Positions 19,754-28,363 of a stretch of DNA of 64,000 bases are shown here, one piece after another; the first letter of the stretch is position 1; each line of letters begins with the position of its first letter. The notes under the pieces were generated by a model. The model searched no databases, was not told where the DNA came from, and saw nothing but the letters and a program-made list of their open reading frames with translations. The stretch comes from Curtobacterium flaccumfaciens UCD-AKU (GTDB taxonomy: Bacteria; Actinomycetota; Actinomycetes; Actinomycetales; Microbacteriaceae). The stretch is from the NCBI RefSeq assembly GCF_000349565.1, contig NZ_KB714628.1, forward strand, positions 181,023-245,022. The letters run 5' to 3'. Position numbers and translations under genes: made by a program.

Positions 19754-20773
19754 CTAACCGGCGCTGAACTCGATGCGGTCGCCGGTCCGCGTGGCACGGA
19801 CGCCCGGCAGGTCGATCGGGCCCTGTCCGCTCCAGTCCGTGACGAGCCGGCAGACCTCGAGCGTCTGCACGCGGGACAGCGTCACCCCGAACTCGCTCTC
19901 CACCGCCAGGCGCACGAGCCGCTGCCGGAGTGCCGGCGGGTTCGCCCCGAGCGCCCGCACCGACAGCGAGATGCCCGCCTCGGAGTGCTCGGCTATGTCC
20001 TCCGCGATCTCCTCGGCGAAGTGGTCGAGTGCCGCGGAGTCCTCGCGCAGCTGGTCGGCCGTCCGGGCCAGGGCCTCGGGGACCCCGGCGCCGAGCTCCC
20101 GTTCGAGCACCGGCAGCAGGGTGTTCCGCACCCGCACCCGTGCGTACGCGGGGTCGTCGTTCTGTGGGTCCTGCCAGGGCGCCAGCCCCGCCGCGGCGCA
20201 CGCCTGCCGGGTCGCGTGCCGCCGGACGGTCAGCAGCGGACGGCCGTAGGCCGGACCGGCGTCACGCCGGGCGAGCGGCTGCATGCCGGACAGGCTGTCC
20301 GGTCCGCTGCCGCGCAGCAGGCCGAGCAACACCGTCTCGGCCTGGTCGTCCAGGGTGTGCCCCAGCAGCACCAGGGGTGACCCGGTGGCGGCCGCGACCT
20401 CGGCGATCGACGCGTGGCGGGCCTCCCGGGCGGCGCCTTCCGGGCCACCGTCGGAGCCGACCGCGACCCTGCGGACCGTCACCGGGTCGAGTCCCAGCTC
20501 GGATGCCTGCCGGGAGGCACGGCTCGCGACCGCCTCGGAGCCCGCCTGGAGCGCGTGGTCGACGACCACTGCCCCGGCCCGGAGACCCTGCTTGCCCGCC
20601 TCGAACGCGGTGGCCGCGGCGAGGGCGAGGGAGTCCGGTCCGCCGCTCAGTGCGACGAGGACCAGGTCGCCTTCGGCGACCACGCCGCCGTCGACGGCTG
20701 CGGCGAGCAGGTCGCGGACGGCCAGACGGGTCTCGGCGACGGCGGGGTCGAGCCGGGGACGCGGAGAGTTCAC
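19754..20773 (-). CDS. tilS: tRNA(Ile)-lysidine synthase
   Basis: 339 aa. ATP-PPase loop SGGPDS at 43-48, then LVLLGHTLDDQAETVLLGLLRGSG, characteristic of TilS; a C-terminal substrate-binding part follows. Makes lysidine at C34 of tRNA-Ile2. GTG start at 20773 is preceded by TAACGT (20785-20780) with a 6-nt gap, the leaderless arrangement. Divergent from ppa. Confidence 0.93.
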   Translation of the reverse strand: MNSPRPRLDPAVAETRLAVRDLLAAAVDGGVVAEGDLVLVALSGGPDSLALAAATAFEAGKQGLRAGAVVVDHALQAGSEAVASRASRQASELGLDPVTVRRVAVGSDGGPEGAAREARHASIAEVAAATGSPLVLLGHTLDDQAETVLLGLLRGSGPDSLSGMQPLARRDAGPAYGRPLLTVRRHATRQACAAAGLAPWQDPQNDDPAYARVRVRNTLLPVLERELGAGVPEALARTADQLREDSAALDHFAEEIAEDIAEHSEAGISLSVRALGANPPALRQRLVRLAVESEFGVTLSRVQTLEVCRLVTDWSGQGPIDLPGVRATRTGDRIEFSAG

Positions 20774-20837
20774 CCGGTAACGTTAGCCGCGCTTTCGCAA
20801 CACACGACAGTCCCCGAAGCAGACACAGGAGCGCAAC

Positions 20838-21329
20838 ATGGCCGCGTACGACGTCGTCGTCGAGATCCCCAAGGGCAGCCGCAACAAGTACGAGGTGGAC
20901 CACGAGACCGGTCGTGTCTACCTCGACCGCGTGCTGTTCACCTCGTTCGTCTACCCCACCGACTACGGGTTCTTCGAGAAGACCCTGGCCGACGACGGTG
21001 ACCCCGTGGACGCCCTGCTGCTGCTCGAGTTCCCGACGTTCCCCGGCGTGGGCGTCAAGGTCCGCCCGGTCGGCGTCTTCAAGATGAGCGACGAGGCCGG
21101 CATCGACGAGAAGGTCCTCGTCGTCCCCGCCAAGGACCCGCGCTGGGCGCACATCCAGGACATCGCGGACGTGCCGGAGCAGACGAAGGCCGAGATCGCG
21201 CACTTCTTCGAGCACTACAAGGACCTCGAGCCGAACAAGTGGGTCAAGGCCGAGGGCTGGGGCGACGCCGCCGAGGCCGAGCGCATCGTGCAGGCCGGTC
21301 AGGCCGCGTACGTGCCCGGTTCGCACTGA
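20838..21329 (+). CDS. ppa: Inorganic pyrophosphatase
   Basis: 163 aa family I soluble pyrophosphatase. The metal-binding Asp cluster is in [11 protein letters not shown], with [11 protein letters not shown] and YPTDYGFF at the N-terminus and KDPRW mid-protein. ATG with CAGGAG upstream. Divergent from tilS and followed by a strong terminator. Confidence 0.96.
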   Translation: MAAYDVVVEIPKGSRNKYEVDHETGRVYLDRVLFTSFVYPTDYGFFEKTLADDGDPVDALLLLEFPTFPGVGVKVRPVGVFKMSDEAGIDEKVLVVPAKDPRWAHIQDIADVPEQTKAEIAHFFEHYKDLEPNKWVKAEGWGDAAEAERIVQAGQAAYVPGSH

Positions 21330-21345
21330 CGATCCCCTGACGACG

Positions 21346-21383
21346 AACGGCGCCCGCTCTCCATCCGGAGGGCGGGCGCCGTT
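21346..21383. terminator. ppa terminator
   Basis: 12-bp perfect stem (21346-21357 with 21372-21383), extended by an inner CTCC/GGAG helix around ATCC. It also faces the convergent NlpC/P60 gene ending at 21443. Confidence 0.8.
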
Positions 21384-21442
21384 CTGTGCTGGTGCCTGCT
21401 CCCGCAGCCGCTCTGGGAGGGAACGGGCACACCGGGAGCTGG

Positions 21443-22909
21443 CTACAGGGAGCCGCTCGGGCGGGCGACGTACGGCATGAGCTGGTTCGGCAGCCAGATC
21501 GCTCGCTCGACGACGCCGACGCCGGGCCGTGCAGCCTCGACCATGGTGCCGTAGCTCGTCACGATCGAGTCGTGGTACGCCCCCGACGACGTGCCGTTCG
21601 ACGAGTAGAACAGGATGTCGCCGGGCTGGCGCTGGGACAGCGGGACGAGGCGACCGATCGACTTGAAGTAGTTGTACTGCCAGACGACGTTGTGCCCGCC
21701 GGTCGCGATGCCCTGCGAGCTGTAGGCCATCATCACCAGGCCGGAGCAGTCCCAGGTGTTCGGGCCGGCGCCGTTCAGCACGTACGGCTTGCCGAGCTGT
21801 CCGCGGGCGAACGCGATCGCACCGGCGGCCTTCGAGGGGCTGCTGGGCGCGGGCGCCGGGGCGGGGGCTGGAGCAGGAGCGGGAGCCGGGGCCGGTGCAG
21901 GAGCCGGGGCGGGGTTGCTCGGCCGCGTCGGGGTGCTGGGCTTGCTCGGGGTGCCGGGGTTCGACGGGGTGCTGGGCTGGGCCGGAGTGGAGGTGCCGCC
22001 GGTGGTGCCGGAGTTGCTGCCACCGCCGGTGCTGCCGGTGCCGCCGGAGGAGCTGCCGGAGTTGCTGCCGCCGCCGGTGCTGCCGGTGCCGCCGGAGGAG
22101 CTGCCGGTGGTGCCGCCACCGGAGTTGCGCGTCTGCTTCGCGATGGCCGCCGCGGCTGCCTTCGCCTGCTGGGCGCTCCAGTACGCGGTCTCCGTCGCGA
22201 CGCTCGTGCCCTTCAGGTACGCGAGCTGGCGCAGGACCTCGCCCTGCTGCTCCTGCTGCTTCTGCACCCGTTCCTGGGCGCCGGCAGCGGCGGCGTTGGC
22301 CGTCGCGAAGGTGGTCTTCGTCGCCTTCGTCGCCTTGCTCAGGGCCTTCTCGGCGGCGGACTGCTGGGCTGCCAGGGACTCCACGGTCTTCTGGTCGGCG
22401 CGGGCCTCGGCCAGGACCGTCGCGGAGCGCTCGGACAGGTGCGACATCGTGCCGACCCGGTAGAGCAGGTCCTTGGAGTCCGACGAGTCCATGAGCATCG
22501 TCGTCGACAGGTCGCCGCCACCGGTGCGGGACAGCTCGACCACGAGCCCGGCCACCTGGCCGGCGGAGTCGTCCGCCCGGGCCTTCGCGCGCTTCGACTG
22601 CGCGGACAGGTCGGCGAGGTCGTCCTTCGCCTCCTGCTGCTGCGACGCGGCAAGGGCGTACGCCTGCCCGGCCTGCTGCTCGGCGACGCCCGCCTGGTCG
22701 GCGGCATCCTGCAGCGTGCTGAGCCGGTCGCTCAGCTCGTCGACCGTCTGCTGGGCGTCGGCCGCGTCGGACTTGGCGGCCTTGACGTCGTCCCAGGAGG
22801 GGCCCGAGGGCGCGGCCTGGGCCGGCCCGGCGATGACGACCGACAGGCCGATGCCGAGCACGGCGATGGTCGCGATCCCGCAGGAGAACGAGCGAGCGGA
22901 GGTGGTCAT
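21443..22909 (-). CDS. Secreted NlpC/P60 cell-wall endopeptidase
   Basis: 488 aa. Signal peptide (about residues 1-32, ending PAQA), a long coiled-coil region (about 33-230), a Gly/Ser/Thr-rich segment with a duplicated 16-residue unit, a (Pro-Ala)n linker, then an NlpC/P60 domain with WDCSGLVMMAY (catalytic Cys) and AYHDSIV (His). Hydrolyses peptidoglycan stem peptides. Its coiled-coil is paralogous to that of the neighbouring M23 protein. The 48-bp tandem repeat at 22011-22106 encodes the duplicated linker unit. Confidence 0.9.
   Translation of the reverse strand: MTTSARSFSCGIATIAVLGIGLSVVIAGPAQAAPSGPSWDDVKAAKSDAADAQQTVDELSDRLSTLQDAADQAGVAEQQAGQAYALAASQQQEAKDDLADLSAQSKRAKARADDSAGQVAGLVVELSRTGGGDLSTTMLMDSSDSKDLLYRVGTMSHLSERSATVLAEARADQKTVESLAAQQSAAEKALSKATKATKTTFATANAAAAGAQERVQKQQEQQGEVLRQLAYLKGTSVATETAYWSAQQAKAAAAAIAKQTRNSGGGTTGSSSGGTGSTGGGSNSGSSSGGTGSTGGGSNSGTTGGTSTPAQPSTPSNPGTPSKPSTPTRPSNPAPAPAPAPAPAPAPAPAPAPAPSSPSKAAGAIAFARGQLGKPYVLNGAGPNTWDCSGLVMMAYSSQGIATGGHNVVWQYNYFKSIGRLVPLSQRQPGDILFYSSNGTSSGAYHDSIVTSYGTMVEAARPGVGVVERAIWLPNQLMPYVARPSGSL
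22011..22106. repeat. 48-bp tandem duplication inside the NlpC/P60 gene
   Basis: Two copies offset by 48 bp (22011 and 22059) differ at one base and encode a Gly/Ser/Thr/Asn-rich 16-aa linker unit. Followed in the protein by a (Pro-Ala)n run. Confidence 0.85.
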
Positions 22910-22943
22910 GACGTGGGACGACTCGTTCCGGTGGCGCTGATGC

Positions 22944-24221
22944 TCATACCGAGATCCCCCGCGCTGCCATGAAGGGGACCGGGTCGACAGCAGCGCCGTT
23001 GATCCGGGTCTCGAAGTGGAGGTGGCACCCGGTCGACCAACCGGTCGAACCGATCTTGGCGATCTGCTGCCCCGCGGTGACGTGCTGGCCGGCGGTGACC
23101 ATGATCCCGCCGTCGACGACGTGGCCGTACGCGGTCGAGATGCCGCCGCCGTTGTCGAGGATGACCTCGTTGCCGTACCCGCCACCGTTGCCGGCGAAGG
23201 TGACGGTGCCGTCGTGTGCCGCGTAGATCGGGGCGTAGCAGGCCGGGGCCAGGTCGACACCCGCGTGCAGGGCGCTGATGTGCGTGTACGGGTCGACGCG
23301 GTAGCCGTACGGGCTCGTCTGGAACCCTCCGGCGGGGCGGACCCACCCGGCGGGGTTGGCGCTGCCGCCGCCGGTGCCGCCCTGGCTGGTCGCCGCGGCC
23401 TTGGCTGCTGCCTTCGCGGCGGCTGCGGCGAGGCGGGCCTGGCGGGCCTTCTCGGCGGCGACGCCCTTGCGGTAGTCGGCCTCGACGCCGCGCTGCTTCG
23501 AGGTGAGCGCGGTCAGCTGCGCCTCGAGCCGGGATTCGTTGTCGTTCTGGGCGTCGACCGCGGTCTGTGCGGCGTCGGCTGCGCCCTGGGCCTGCTGCAT
23601 CTTCGACTGCGCGGCGTCGGCGAGGTCCCCGAGGGCCTGCTTGGCACGATCGGCCTTGTCAGCGAGCCCCTGGGCCACGCCACGGTCCTGCGAGGCCTGT
23701 GCGTAGATGCCCTCGGACTGCTCGCTGAGCTTCGACATGGCGCCGAGCTCGTACAGCAGGTCGCCCGAGTCGGACGGGTGCGTGAGGATGTCCGTCGTCA
23801 CGTCGTCGCCGCTGGTACGACCCAGCTGGGCGGCGAGCTGGCCGGCCTGCGCCTCGGACTGCGCGGCGGTCTGCTTCGCATCGTCGGCCTGCGACTGGAA
23901 CTTCTTCTGCTTGAGCGTCGCCTCGTCGTACTTGTTCTGCGCTGCCTGGTACGCCTCACCGGCGGCCTGCGCGGCCTTCTGCTTGGCGGCGGCCTCGCTC
24001 TTCAGTGACGAGATGAGCGACTTGATCTCACTGACCTTCGCCTGTTGGGCGCTGGTCGACGACTTCGCCTGCTGCACCTCGTCCCAGCTGGGGTAGCTCG
24101 CAGCGCTGGCGGACGACGTCGGGGCGATGGCCGCGAGCGTGCCGGCCGTGAGCGCGACGGCGACCGCGGCGGCGATCAGGCGGCTGCGGGTGCTGAGGGA
24201 GAGCGGAGTGGAGGTCGACAT
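22944..24221 (-). CDS. Secreted M23 (LytM-type) peptidase
   Basis: 425 aa. Signal peptide (residues about 1-36), coiled-coil stalk (about 40-270), then an M23 domain with HAGVD and HLHFE zinc/catalytic motifs, both intact. Likely an enzyme, or activator of cell separation. ATG at 24221 is preferred; an in-frame ATG at 24260 would add 13 residues before the signal peptide. The NlpC/P60 paralogue follows after 34 nt, suggesting one operon. Upstream DNA holds palindromes and hairpins described separately. Confidence 0.9.
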   Translation of the reverse strand: MSTSTPLSLSTRSRLIAAAVAVALTAGTLAAIAPTSSASAASYPSWDEVQQAKSSTSAQQAKVSEIKSLISSLKSEAAAKQKAAQAAGEAYQAAQNKYDEATLKQKKFQSQADDAKQTAAQSEAQAGQLAAQLGRTSGDDVTTDILTHPSDSGDLLYELGAMSKLSEQSEGIYAQASQDRGVAQGLADKADRAKQALGDLADAAQSKMQQAQGAADAAQTAVDAQNDNESRLEAQLTALTSKQRGVEADYRKGVAAEKARQARLAAAAAKAAAKAAATSQGGTGGGSANPAGWVRPAGGFQTSPYGYRVDPYTHISALHAGVDLAPACYAPIYAAHDGTVTFAGNGGGYGNEVILDNGGGISTAYGHVVDGGIMVTAGQHVTAGQQIAKIGSTGWSTGCHLHFETRINGAAVDPVPFMAARGISV

Positions 24222-24479
24222 GTATCTCGATTTCGTAACAGCGCGGCAAGGCTCACGCACGTAACACTGTTAACAGTTGCAACAGTAACAACACCGGTCG
24301 CAGGCGCGACAGCCCCTCGGACGAGGGGCGCGACCGCCGTCGATGCTCGCACCGACCGCTTCGGAGACCCGTGCACGGTCGGCGCGACACGCCGGGGATG
24401 CACGGTTGGCGAGGTCGGATTTGTGAAACCCCGGGGGCATCCGTATGCTTGTCCATCGGTAGCGCGATGCACTGCTTGC
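24222..24479 (-). promoter_or_regulatory. Structured leader/operator region of the M23 gene
   Basis: Gene-free. It contains a perfect 12-bp palindrome ACTGTTAACAGT (24266-24277) next to GTTGCAAC (24276-24283). GTTAC occurs three times on the minus strand. Two stem-loops lie further upstream: 24312-24329 (8-bp stem, 2-nt loop) and 24348-24386 (CCGACCG/CGGTCGG extended by three pairs). MtrA and related regulators control M23/NlpC hydrolases in other actinobacteria, so an MtrA-type site is possible; I cannot confirm it. Confidence 0.5.
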
Positions 24480-24552
24480 GGCCCTATCGTTTAGTGGCCT
24501 AGGACACCGCCCTTTCACGGCGGCAGCACGGGTTCGAATCCCGTTGGGGTCA
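24480..24552 (+). tRNA. tRNA-Glu (TTC)
   Basis: Cloverleaf with acceptor GGCCCTA/TGGGGTC, anticodon stem CCGCC/GGCGG around loop CTTTCAC (anticodon TTC) and T-arm CGGGTTCGAATCCCG. CCA not encoded. First of a Glu-Asp-Phe cluster. Confidence 0.95.
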
Positions 24553-24605
24553 CTCCTAGAGTGAGCGAGCAAGTAGTACTGAGCAACACCACAGCAATTC
24601 AATAT

Positions 24606-24682
24606 GGCCCTGTAGCGCAGCTGGTTAGCGTGCCGCCCTGTCACGGCGGAGGTCGCGGGTTCAAGTCCCGTCAGGGTCGCCA
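24606..24682 (+). tRNA. tRNA-Asp (GTC)
   Basis: Acceptor GGCCCTG/CAGGGTC with discriminator G. The anticodon loop CTGTCAC between CCGCC/GGCGG gives anticodon GTC. CCA is encoded (24680-24682), unlike in its two neighbours. Confidence 0.95.
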
Positions 24683-24683
24683 C

Positions 24684-24756
24684 GGCTGGATAGCTCAGTT
24701 GGTAGAGCGTTCGACTGAAAATCGAAAGGTCCACGGATCGATGCCGTGTCCAGCCA
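24684..24756 (+). tRNA. tRNA-Phe (GAA)
   Basis: Acceptor GGCTGGA/TCCAGCC with discriminator A; anticodon loop CTGAAAA between TTCGA/TCGAA gives GAA. CCA not encoded (ACCG follows). Starts one base after the tRNA-Asp CCA. Confidence 0.95.
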
Positions 24757-24762
24757 CCGGTG

Positions 24763-24792
24763 AAGGCCCCCTGCTTCGGCAGGGGGCCTTTT
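24763..24792 (+). terminator. tRNA operon terminator
   Basis: Textbook intrinsic terminator: 12-bp stem (24763-24774 with 24779-24790), TTCG tetraloop, and a four-T run (24789-24792). Confidence 0.93.
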
Positions 24793-24818
24793 CCGTTGTC
24801 CGGCCAGTGTGACCTGCT

Positions 24819-24890
24819 CGCAAAACACCGGTGTTCGCGCATCGAGCCGCGGCCTGCGCGTGTTCAACGGGCGAACACCGGTGTTTCGCG
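24819..24890. repeat. 72-bp inverted repeat, copy A
   Basis: 22-bp arms 24819-24840 and 24869-24890 flank a 28-bp centre. Each arm contains ACACCGGTGT. The arms are complementary except for one or two positions. Lies between the tRNA terminator and the 3' end of the aldo/keto reductase gene. Same length and architecture as copies at 27055 and 45513. Confidence 0.9.
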
Positions 24891-24896
24891 GAGGGC

Positions 24897-25907
24897 CTAC
24901 GCCTCGCGGGTCTTCGGGCTGCTGTCGTTCGTCTTCTCGGGGTCGCGTTCGACCACGGCGCCCAGGGCATCGTCGATCCGCGACATGAGCTCCGCCGGGA
25001 TCGTGACGCCGGCAGCGCCCGCGTTGTCGTGGACCTGCTCCGGGCGCGATGCCCCGATGATCGCCGAGGCGACGTTCTCGTTCTGCAGGACCCAGGCGAC
25101 CGCGAGCTGCGCCATCGACAGGTCGAGCTCCTTCGCGATCGGCTCGAGCTCCTGCACCGAGGACAGCACCTCGTCGCGCATGAAGCGCTTGATCATGTCC
25201 GCGCCGCCCTTGTCATCGGTTGCACGGGAGCCCTCGGGCAGCGGCTGACCCGGCTTGTACTTGCCGGTGAGCACCCCCTGGGCGATCGGGGACCAGACGA
25301 TCTGCGAGATGCCGAGTTCCTTCGAGGTGGGGACGACCTCGTCCTCGATGACCCGCCACAGTGCCGAGTACTGCGGCTGGTTCGAGATGAGCTGGAAGCC
25401 GAGCTCCTTCGCGAGCGCAGCACCGGCCCGCAGCTGGTCCGCGGTCCACTCGCTGACGCCGACGTACAGGACCTTGCCCTGGCGCACGATGTCCGCGAAG
25501 GCCTGCATCGTCTCTTCGAGCGGGGTCTCGTGGTCGTAGCGGTGCGCCTGGTACAGGTCGACGTAGTCCGTCTGCAACCGCTGCAGCGAACCGTCGATCG
25601 ACTCGAGGATGTGCTTGCGGGACAGTCCGGTGTCGTTGTGGCCCTTCGGACCGGTCGGCCCGAACACCTTCGTGGCGATCTCGAGGGACTGGCGCCGCTC
25701 CCCCTTGAGCGCTTCGCCGAGGACCGTCTCCGCGCCGGTGTTGGCATAGACGTCGGCGGTGTCGAACGTCGAGATGCCGACCTCGAGGGCCGCCTTGACG
25801 CAGGCGATCGCAGCGTCGTTCTCGACCTGGGATGCGTGGGTGAGCCAGTTGCCGTAGGTGATCTCGGAGACCTTGAGGCCCGAGTTGCCGAGGTAGCGGT
25901 ACTCCAT
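24897..25907 (-). CDS. Aldo/keto reductase
   Basis: 336 aa NADPH-dependent oxidoreductase of the voltage-gated K+ channel beta/YghZ-like branch. Catalytic tetrad: Asp and Tyr in FDTADVYANTGAE, Lys in EIATKVFGP, His in YQAHRYDH. Cofactor-binding C-terminal SAIIGASRPEQVHDN. ATG with AGGAG upstream. Substrate unknown. Confidence 0.92.
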   Translation of the reverse strand: MEYRYLGNSGLKVSEITYGNWLTHASQVENDAAIACVKAALEVGISTFDTADVYANTGAETVLGEALKGERRQSLEIATKVFGPTGPKGHNDTGLSRKHILESIDGSLQRLQTDYVDLYQAHRYDHETPLEETMQAFADIVRQGKVLYVGVSEWTADQLRAGAALAKELGFQLISNQPQYSALWRVIEDEVVPTSKELGISQIVWSPIAQGVLTGKYKPGQPLPEGSRATDDKGGADMIKRFMRDEVLSSVQELEPIAKELDLSMAQLAVAWVLQNENVASAIIGASRPEQVHDNAGAAGVTIPAELMSRIDDALGAVVERDPEKTNDSSPKTREA

Positions 25908-26033
25908 GTGCGTGTCACTCCTGTCGTGGGGCGCGTCGGTGCGACCCGAACCGTGACGGTAGTCGGCTCGGACGGTGCAGGATCACATGGGACGACGGCG
26001 CAGGGCTGCGCCGCGGAGAGCGAGGGAGCATCC

Positions 26034-27026
26034 ATGACCGGAGCGAGCGTGTTGTTCATCGGCGGGAGCGGCGTCATCAGCGCCGCCTGCGTCCGGGAAG
26101 CCGTCGAGCAGGGGTTCGACGTGACCGTGCTCAACCGGGGGACCACCGGGGGCAGGCCGATCCCGGAGGGTGTGACGCGCCTCCAGGCCGATGTGTCGGA
26201 CCGCAGCGCCCTGGCGGACGCACTCGGCGACCAGCGGTTCGACGTGGTCGTGAACTGGATCGCCTTCACGCCGGACCAGGTGCAGGCCGACGTGGACTTC
26301 TTCGCCGGGCGGACGCGGCAGTACGTGTTCATCAGCTCGGCCTCGGCGTACCAGACGCCGGCGACGCACCTGCCGATCACGGAGTCGACGCCGCTGAAGA
26401 ATCCGTACTGGCAGTACTCGCGCGACAAGATCGCGTGCGAGGAACTGCTCATGCAGGCGTACCGGGAGCAGGACTTCCCGGTGACGATCGTGCGGCCGTC
26501 GCACACCTACGACGAGACGAAGCTGCCGCTGACCGGCGGCTGGACCGCGGTCGCTCGGATGCGCGTCGGCAAGCCGGTCGTCATCACCGGCGACGGCACG
26601 TCGCTGTGGACGCTGACCCACAGCCGCGACTTCGCGGTCGGGTTCACGGGGCTGCTCGACCGGGCCGAGGCGATCGGTGAGCCCTTCACGATCACGAGCG
26701 ACGAGGCCCCGACGTGGAACGCCATCGCGCACGAGATCGCGGCTGCGGCCGGGGTCGAGGACCTGCGGATCGTGCACGTGCCGGCGGACGCGATCAACGC
26801 GGTGGACCCCGAGTGGGGCGCGGCGCTGCTCGGCGACAAGGCGAACAGCTCGGTGTTCGACAACAGCAAGATCCGGTCGCTCGTGCCGTGGTACCGGCCG
26901 CGCACGACCTACCGGCAGGGTGTGCGCGAGGTCCTCGCCTGGTACGAGGCACACCCCGAGGAGCAGGTGATCGACGAGCGGCTCGATGCCCTGATGGACG
27001 AGCTGGCGGCGCGCTGGGCCGTGTGA
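26034..27026 (+). CDS. NAD-dependent epimerase/dehydratase-like SDR
   Basis: 330 aa extended short-chain dehydrogenase. N-terminal VLFIGGSGVISAACV binds NAD(P); SSASAYQTP and YSRDKIACE supply Ser/Tyr/Lys of the catalytic set (YxxxK with Asp-Lys). Resembles CSP41-type or isoflavone-reductase-like sugar epimerases. ATG with GAGGGAG upstream. Flanked downstream by the 72-bp repeat copy B. Confidence 0.85.
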   Translation: MTGASVLFIGGSGVISAACVREAVEQGFDVTVLNRGTTGGRPIPEGVTRLQADVSDRSALADALGDQRFDVVVNWIAFTPDQVQADVDFFAGRTRQYVFISSASAYQTPATHLPITESTPLKNPYWQYSRDKIACEELLMQAYREQDFPVTIVRPSHTYDETKLPLTGGWTAVARMRVGKPVVITGDGTSLWTLTHSRDFAVGFTGLLDRAEAIGEPFTITSDEAPTWNAIAHEIAAAAGVEDLRIVHVPADAINAVDPEWGAALLGDKANSSVFDNSKIRSLVPWYRPRTTYRQGVREVLAWYEAHPEEQVIDERLDALMDELAARWAV

Positions 27027-27054
27027 GCCGCGCTCGGTGACGCGCGCCGGCGCA

Positions 27055-27126
27055 CGCAAGACACCGGTGTTCGCGCTCCGCACCGCGGCATGCGGGGGTT
27101 CAACGCGCGAACACCGGTGTTTTGCG
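27055..27126. repeat. 72-bp inverted repeat, copy B
   Basis: 22-bp arms 27055-27076 and 27105-27126, complementary with one position giving only G-T pairing. The 28-bp centre is close to that of copy A (shared CCGCGGC and GTTCAAC). Located between the converging 3' ends of the epimerase-like gene (27026) and rocD (27134). Confidence 0.9.
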
Positions 27127-27133
27127 GATCAGG

Positions 27134-28363
27134 TCAGGCGCGCGCGGCGAGCACCTCGGCCAGGGTTCCGATTGCGAAGCGCACCTCGTCGTCGGTGACG
27201 ACCAGGGGCGGTGCGAAGCGGACCGTCGACCCGTGGGTGTCCTTCACCAGGAGCCCGCGGTCGGCGAGGTCCTTCGAGATCGCCTTGCCCGTGCCGAGTG
27301 CGGGATCGATGTCGATCCCGGCCCAGAGTCCGGCGACCCGGTGCGAGACGACACCCTTGCCGAGCAGGTCGTCGAGCAGGCCGCGCAACAGCGGTTCGCC
27401 GTCGAGGGCCCGCTGCTGGAACGTGCCCTCGCCGAGCATCGCCACGACCTCGGCACCGACGGCCGCCGCGAGCGGGTTGCCGCCGAAGGTCGATCCGTGC
27501 TCGCCGGGGCGCAGGACGCCCAGGACATCGCGCGAGCCCACCACCGCGGACACCGGCACGATGCCGCCGCCCAGGGCCTTGCCGAGCGTGATCAGGTCGG
27601 GACGCACCCCGACGCGCTGCACCGCGAGCGTGTGCCCCGTGCGACCGAGGCCGGACTGGATCTCGTCGGCGATGAACAGCGCACCGAACTCGTCGCAGAC
27701 CGCGCGGACGTCAGGGAGGTACGCCTCCGGCGGGATGACCACGCCGCCCTCACCCTGGATCGGCTCGAGCAGCACGGCGACGACGGTCTCGTCCATCGCC
27801 TCGCGCAGCGCCGCAGCGTCGCCGTACGGCACCGTGCGGAAGCCGGGCGTGAACGGCCCGAAGTCGTCGTGGGCCGAGGGGTCGTCGGAGAACGAGATGA
27901 TCGTCGTGGTGCGCCCGTGGAAGTTGCCGGACGCGACGATGATCGTCGCCCGCTCGGCCGGCACGCCCTTGACGCGGTAGCCCCAGGCGCGGGACACCTT
28001 GATCGCGGACTCGACGGCCTCGGCACCGGTGTTCATCGGCAGGACCATCTCGGTCTCCGTCAACGCCGCCAGTGCTGCCGCGAACGGCCCGAGCTGGTCG
28101 TTCACGAACGCGCGGCTGGTCAGCGTCACGCGGTCGAGCTGCGCCCGCGCGGCGTCGAGCAGTCGCGGGTTGCCGTGGCCGAAGTTCACCGCCGAGTACG
28201 CGGCCAGGCCGTCCAGGTACCGCTTGCCGTCGACGTCGGTGACGGTCGCTCCCTGACCCGACGCGATGACGACGGGCAGTGGACTGTAGTTGTGCGCGAG
28301 GGCGCGGTCCTCGACGGCGAGCGCCGCCGCGGTGTTGACCCCGAGCGACGCTGCCGCAGACAT
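27134..28363 (-). CDS. rocD: Ornithine aminotransferase
   Basis: 409 aa class III PLP aminotransferase: converts ornithine to glutamate semialdehyde (P5C). Motifs: MNTGAEAVESAIK, EPIQGEGGVVIPP, FIADEIQSGLGRTG and the PLP lysine in ITLGKALGGG. Start ATG at 28363 overlaps the stop of the guanidino-hydrolase gene (TGATG), so they are co-translated. The product can feed the P5C-dehydrogenase half of PutA at 34225. Confidence 0.92.
   Translation of the reverse strand: MSAAASLGVNTAAALAVEDRALAHNYSPLPVVIASGQGATVTDVDGKRYLDGLAAYSAVNFGHGNPRLLDAARAQLDRVTLTSRAFVNDQLGPFAAALAALTETEMVLPMNTGAEAVESAIKVSRAWGYRVKGVPAERATIIVASGNFHGRTTTIISFSDDPSAHDDFGPFTPGFRTVPYGDAAALREAMDETVVAVLLEPIQGEGGVVIPPEAYLPDVRAVCDEFGALFIADEIQSGLGRTGHTLAVQRVGVRPDLITLGKALGGGIVPVSAVVGSRDVLGVLRPGEHGSTFGGNPLAAAVGAEVVAMLGEGTFQQRALDGEPLLRGLLDDLLGKGVVSHRVAGLWAGIDIDPALGTGKAISKDLADRGLLVKDTHGSTVRFAPPLVVTDDEVRFAIGTLAEVLAARA

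Noticed and set aside
24222-24440. ydaO-type (c-di-AMP) riboswitch upstream of the M23 gene
   Set aside because: Such riboswitches often precede cell-wall hydrolases, but the conserved core (GGGTAGGAGCGGGG-like and GGGTGAAT segments) is not present on either strand.
24819-27126. Pair of repeats as ends of a mobile element carrying the aldo/keto reductase and epimerase genes
   Set aside because: The third copy at 45513 has the same intergenic setting without cargo, no transposase lies between copies A and B, and no target duplication is evident.
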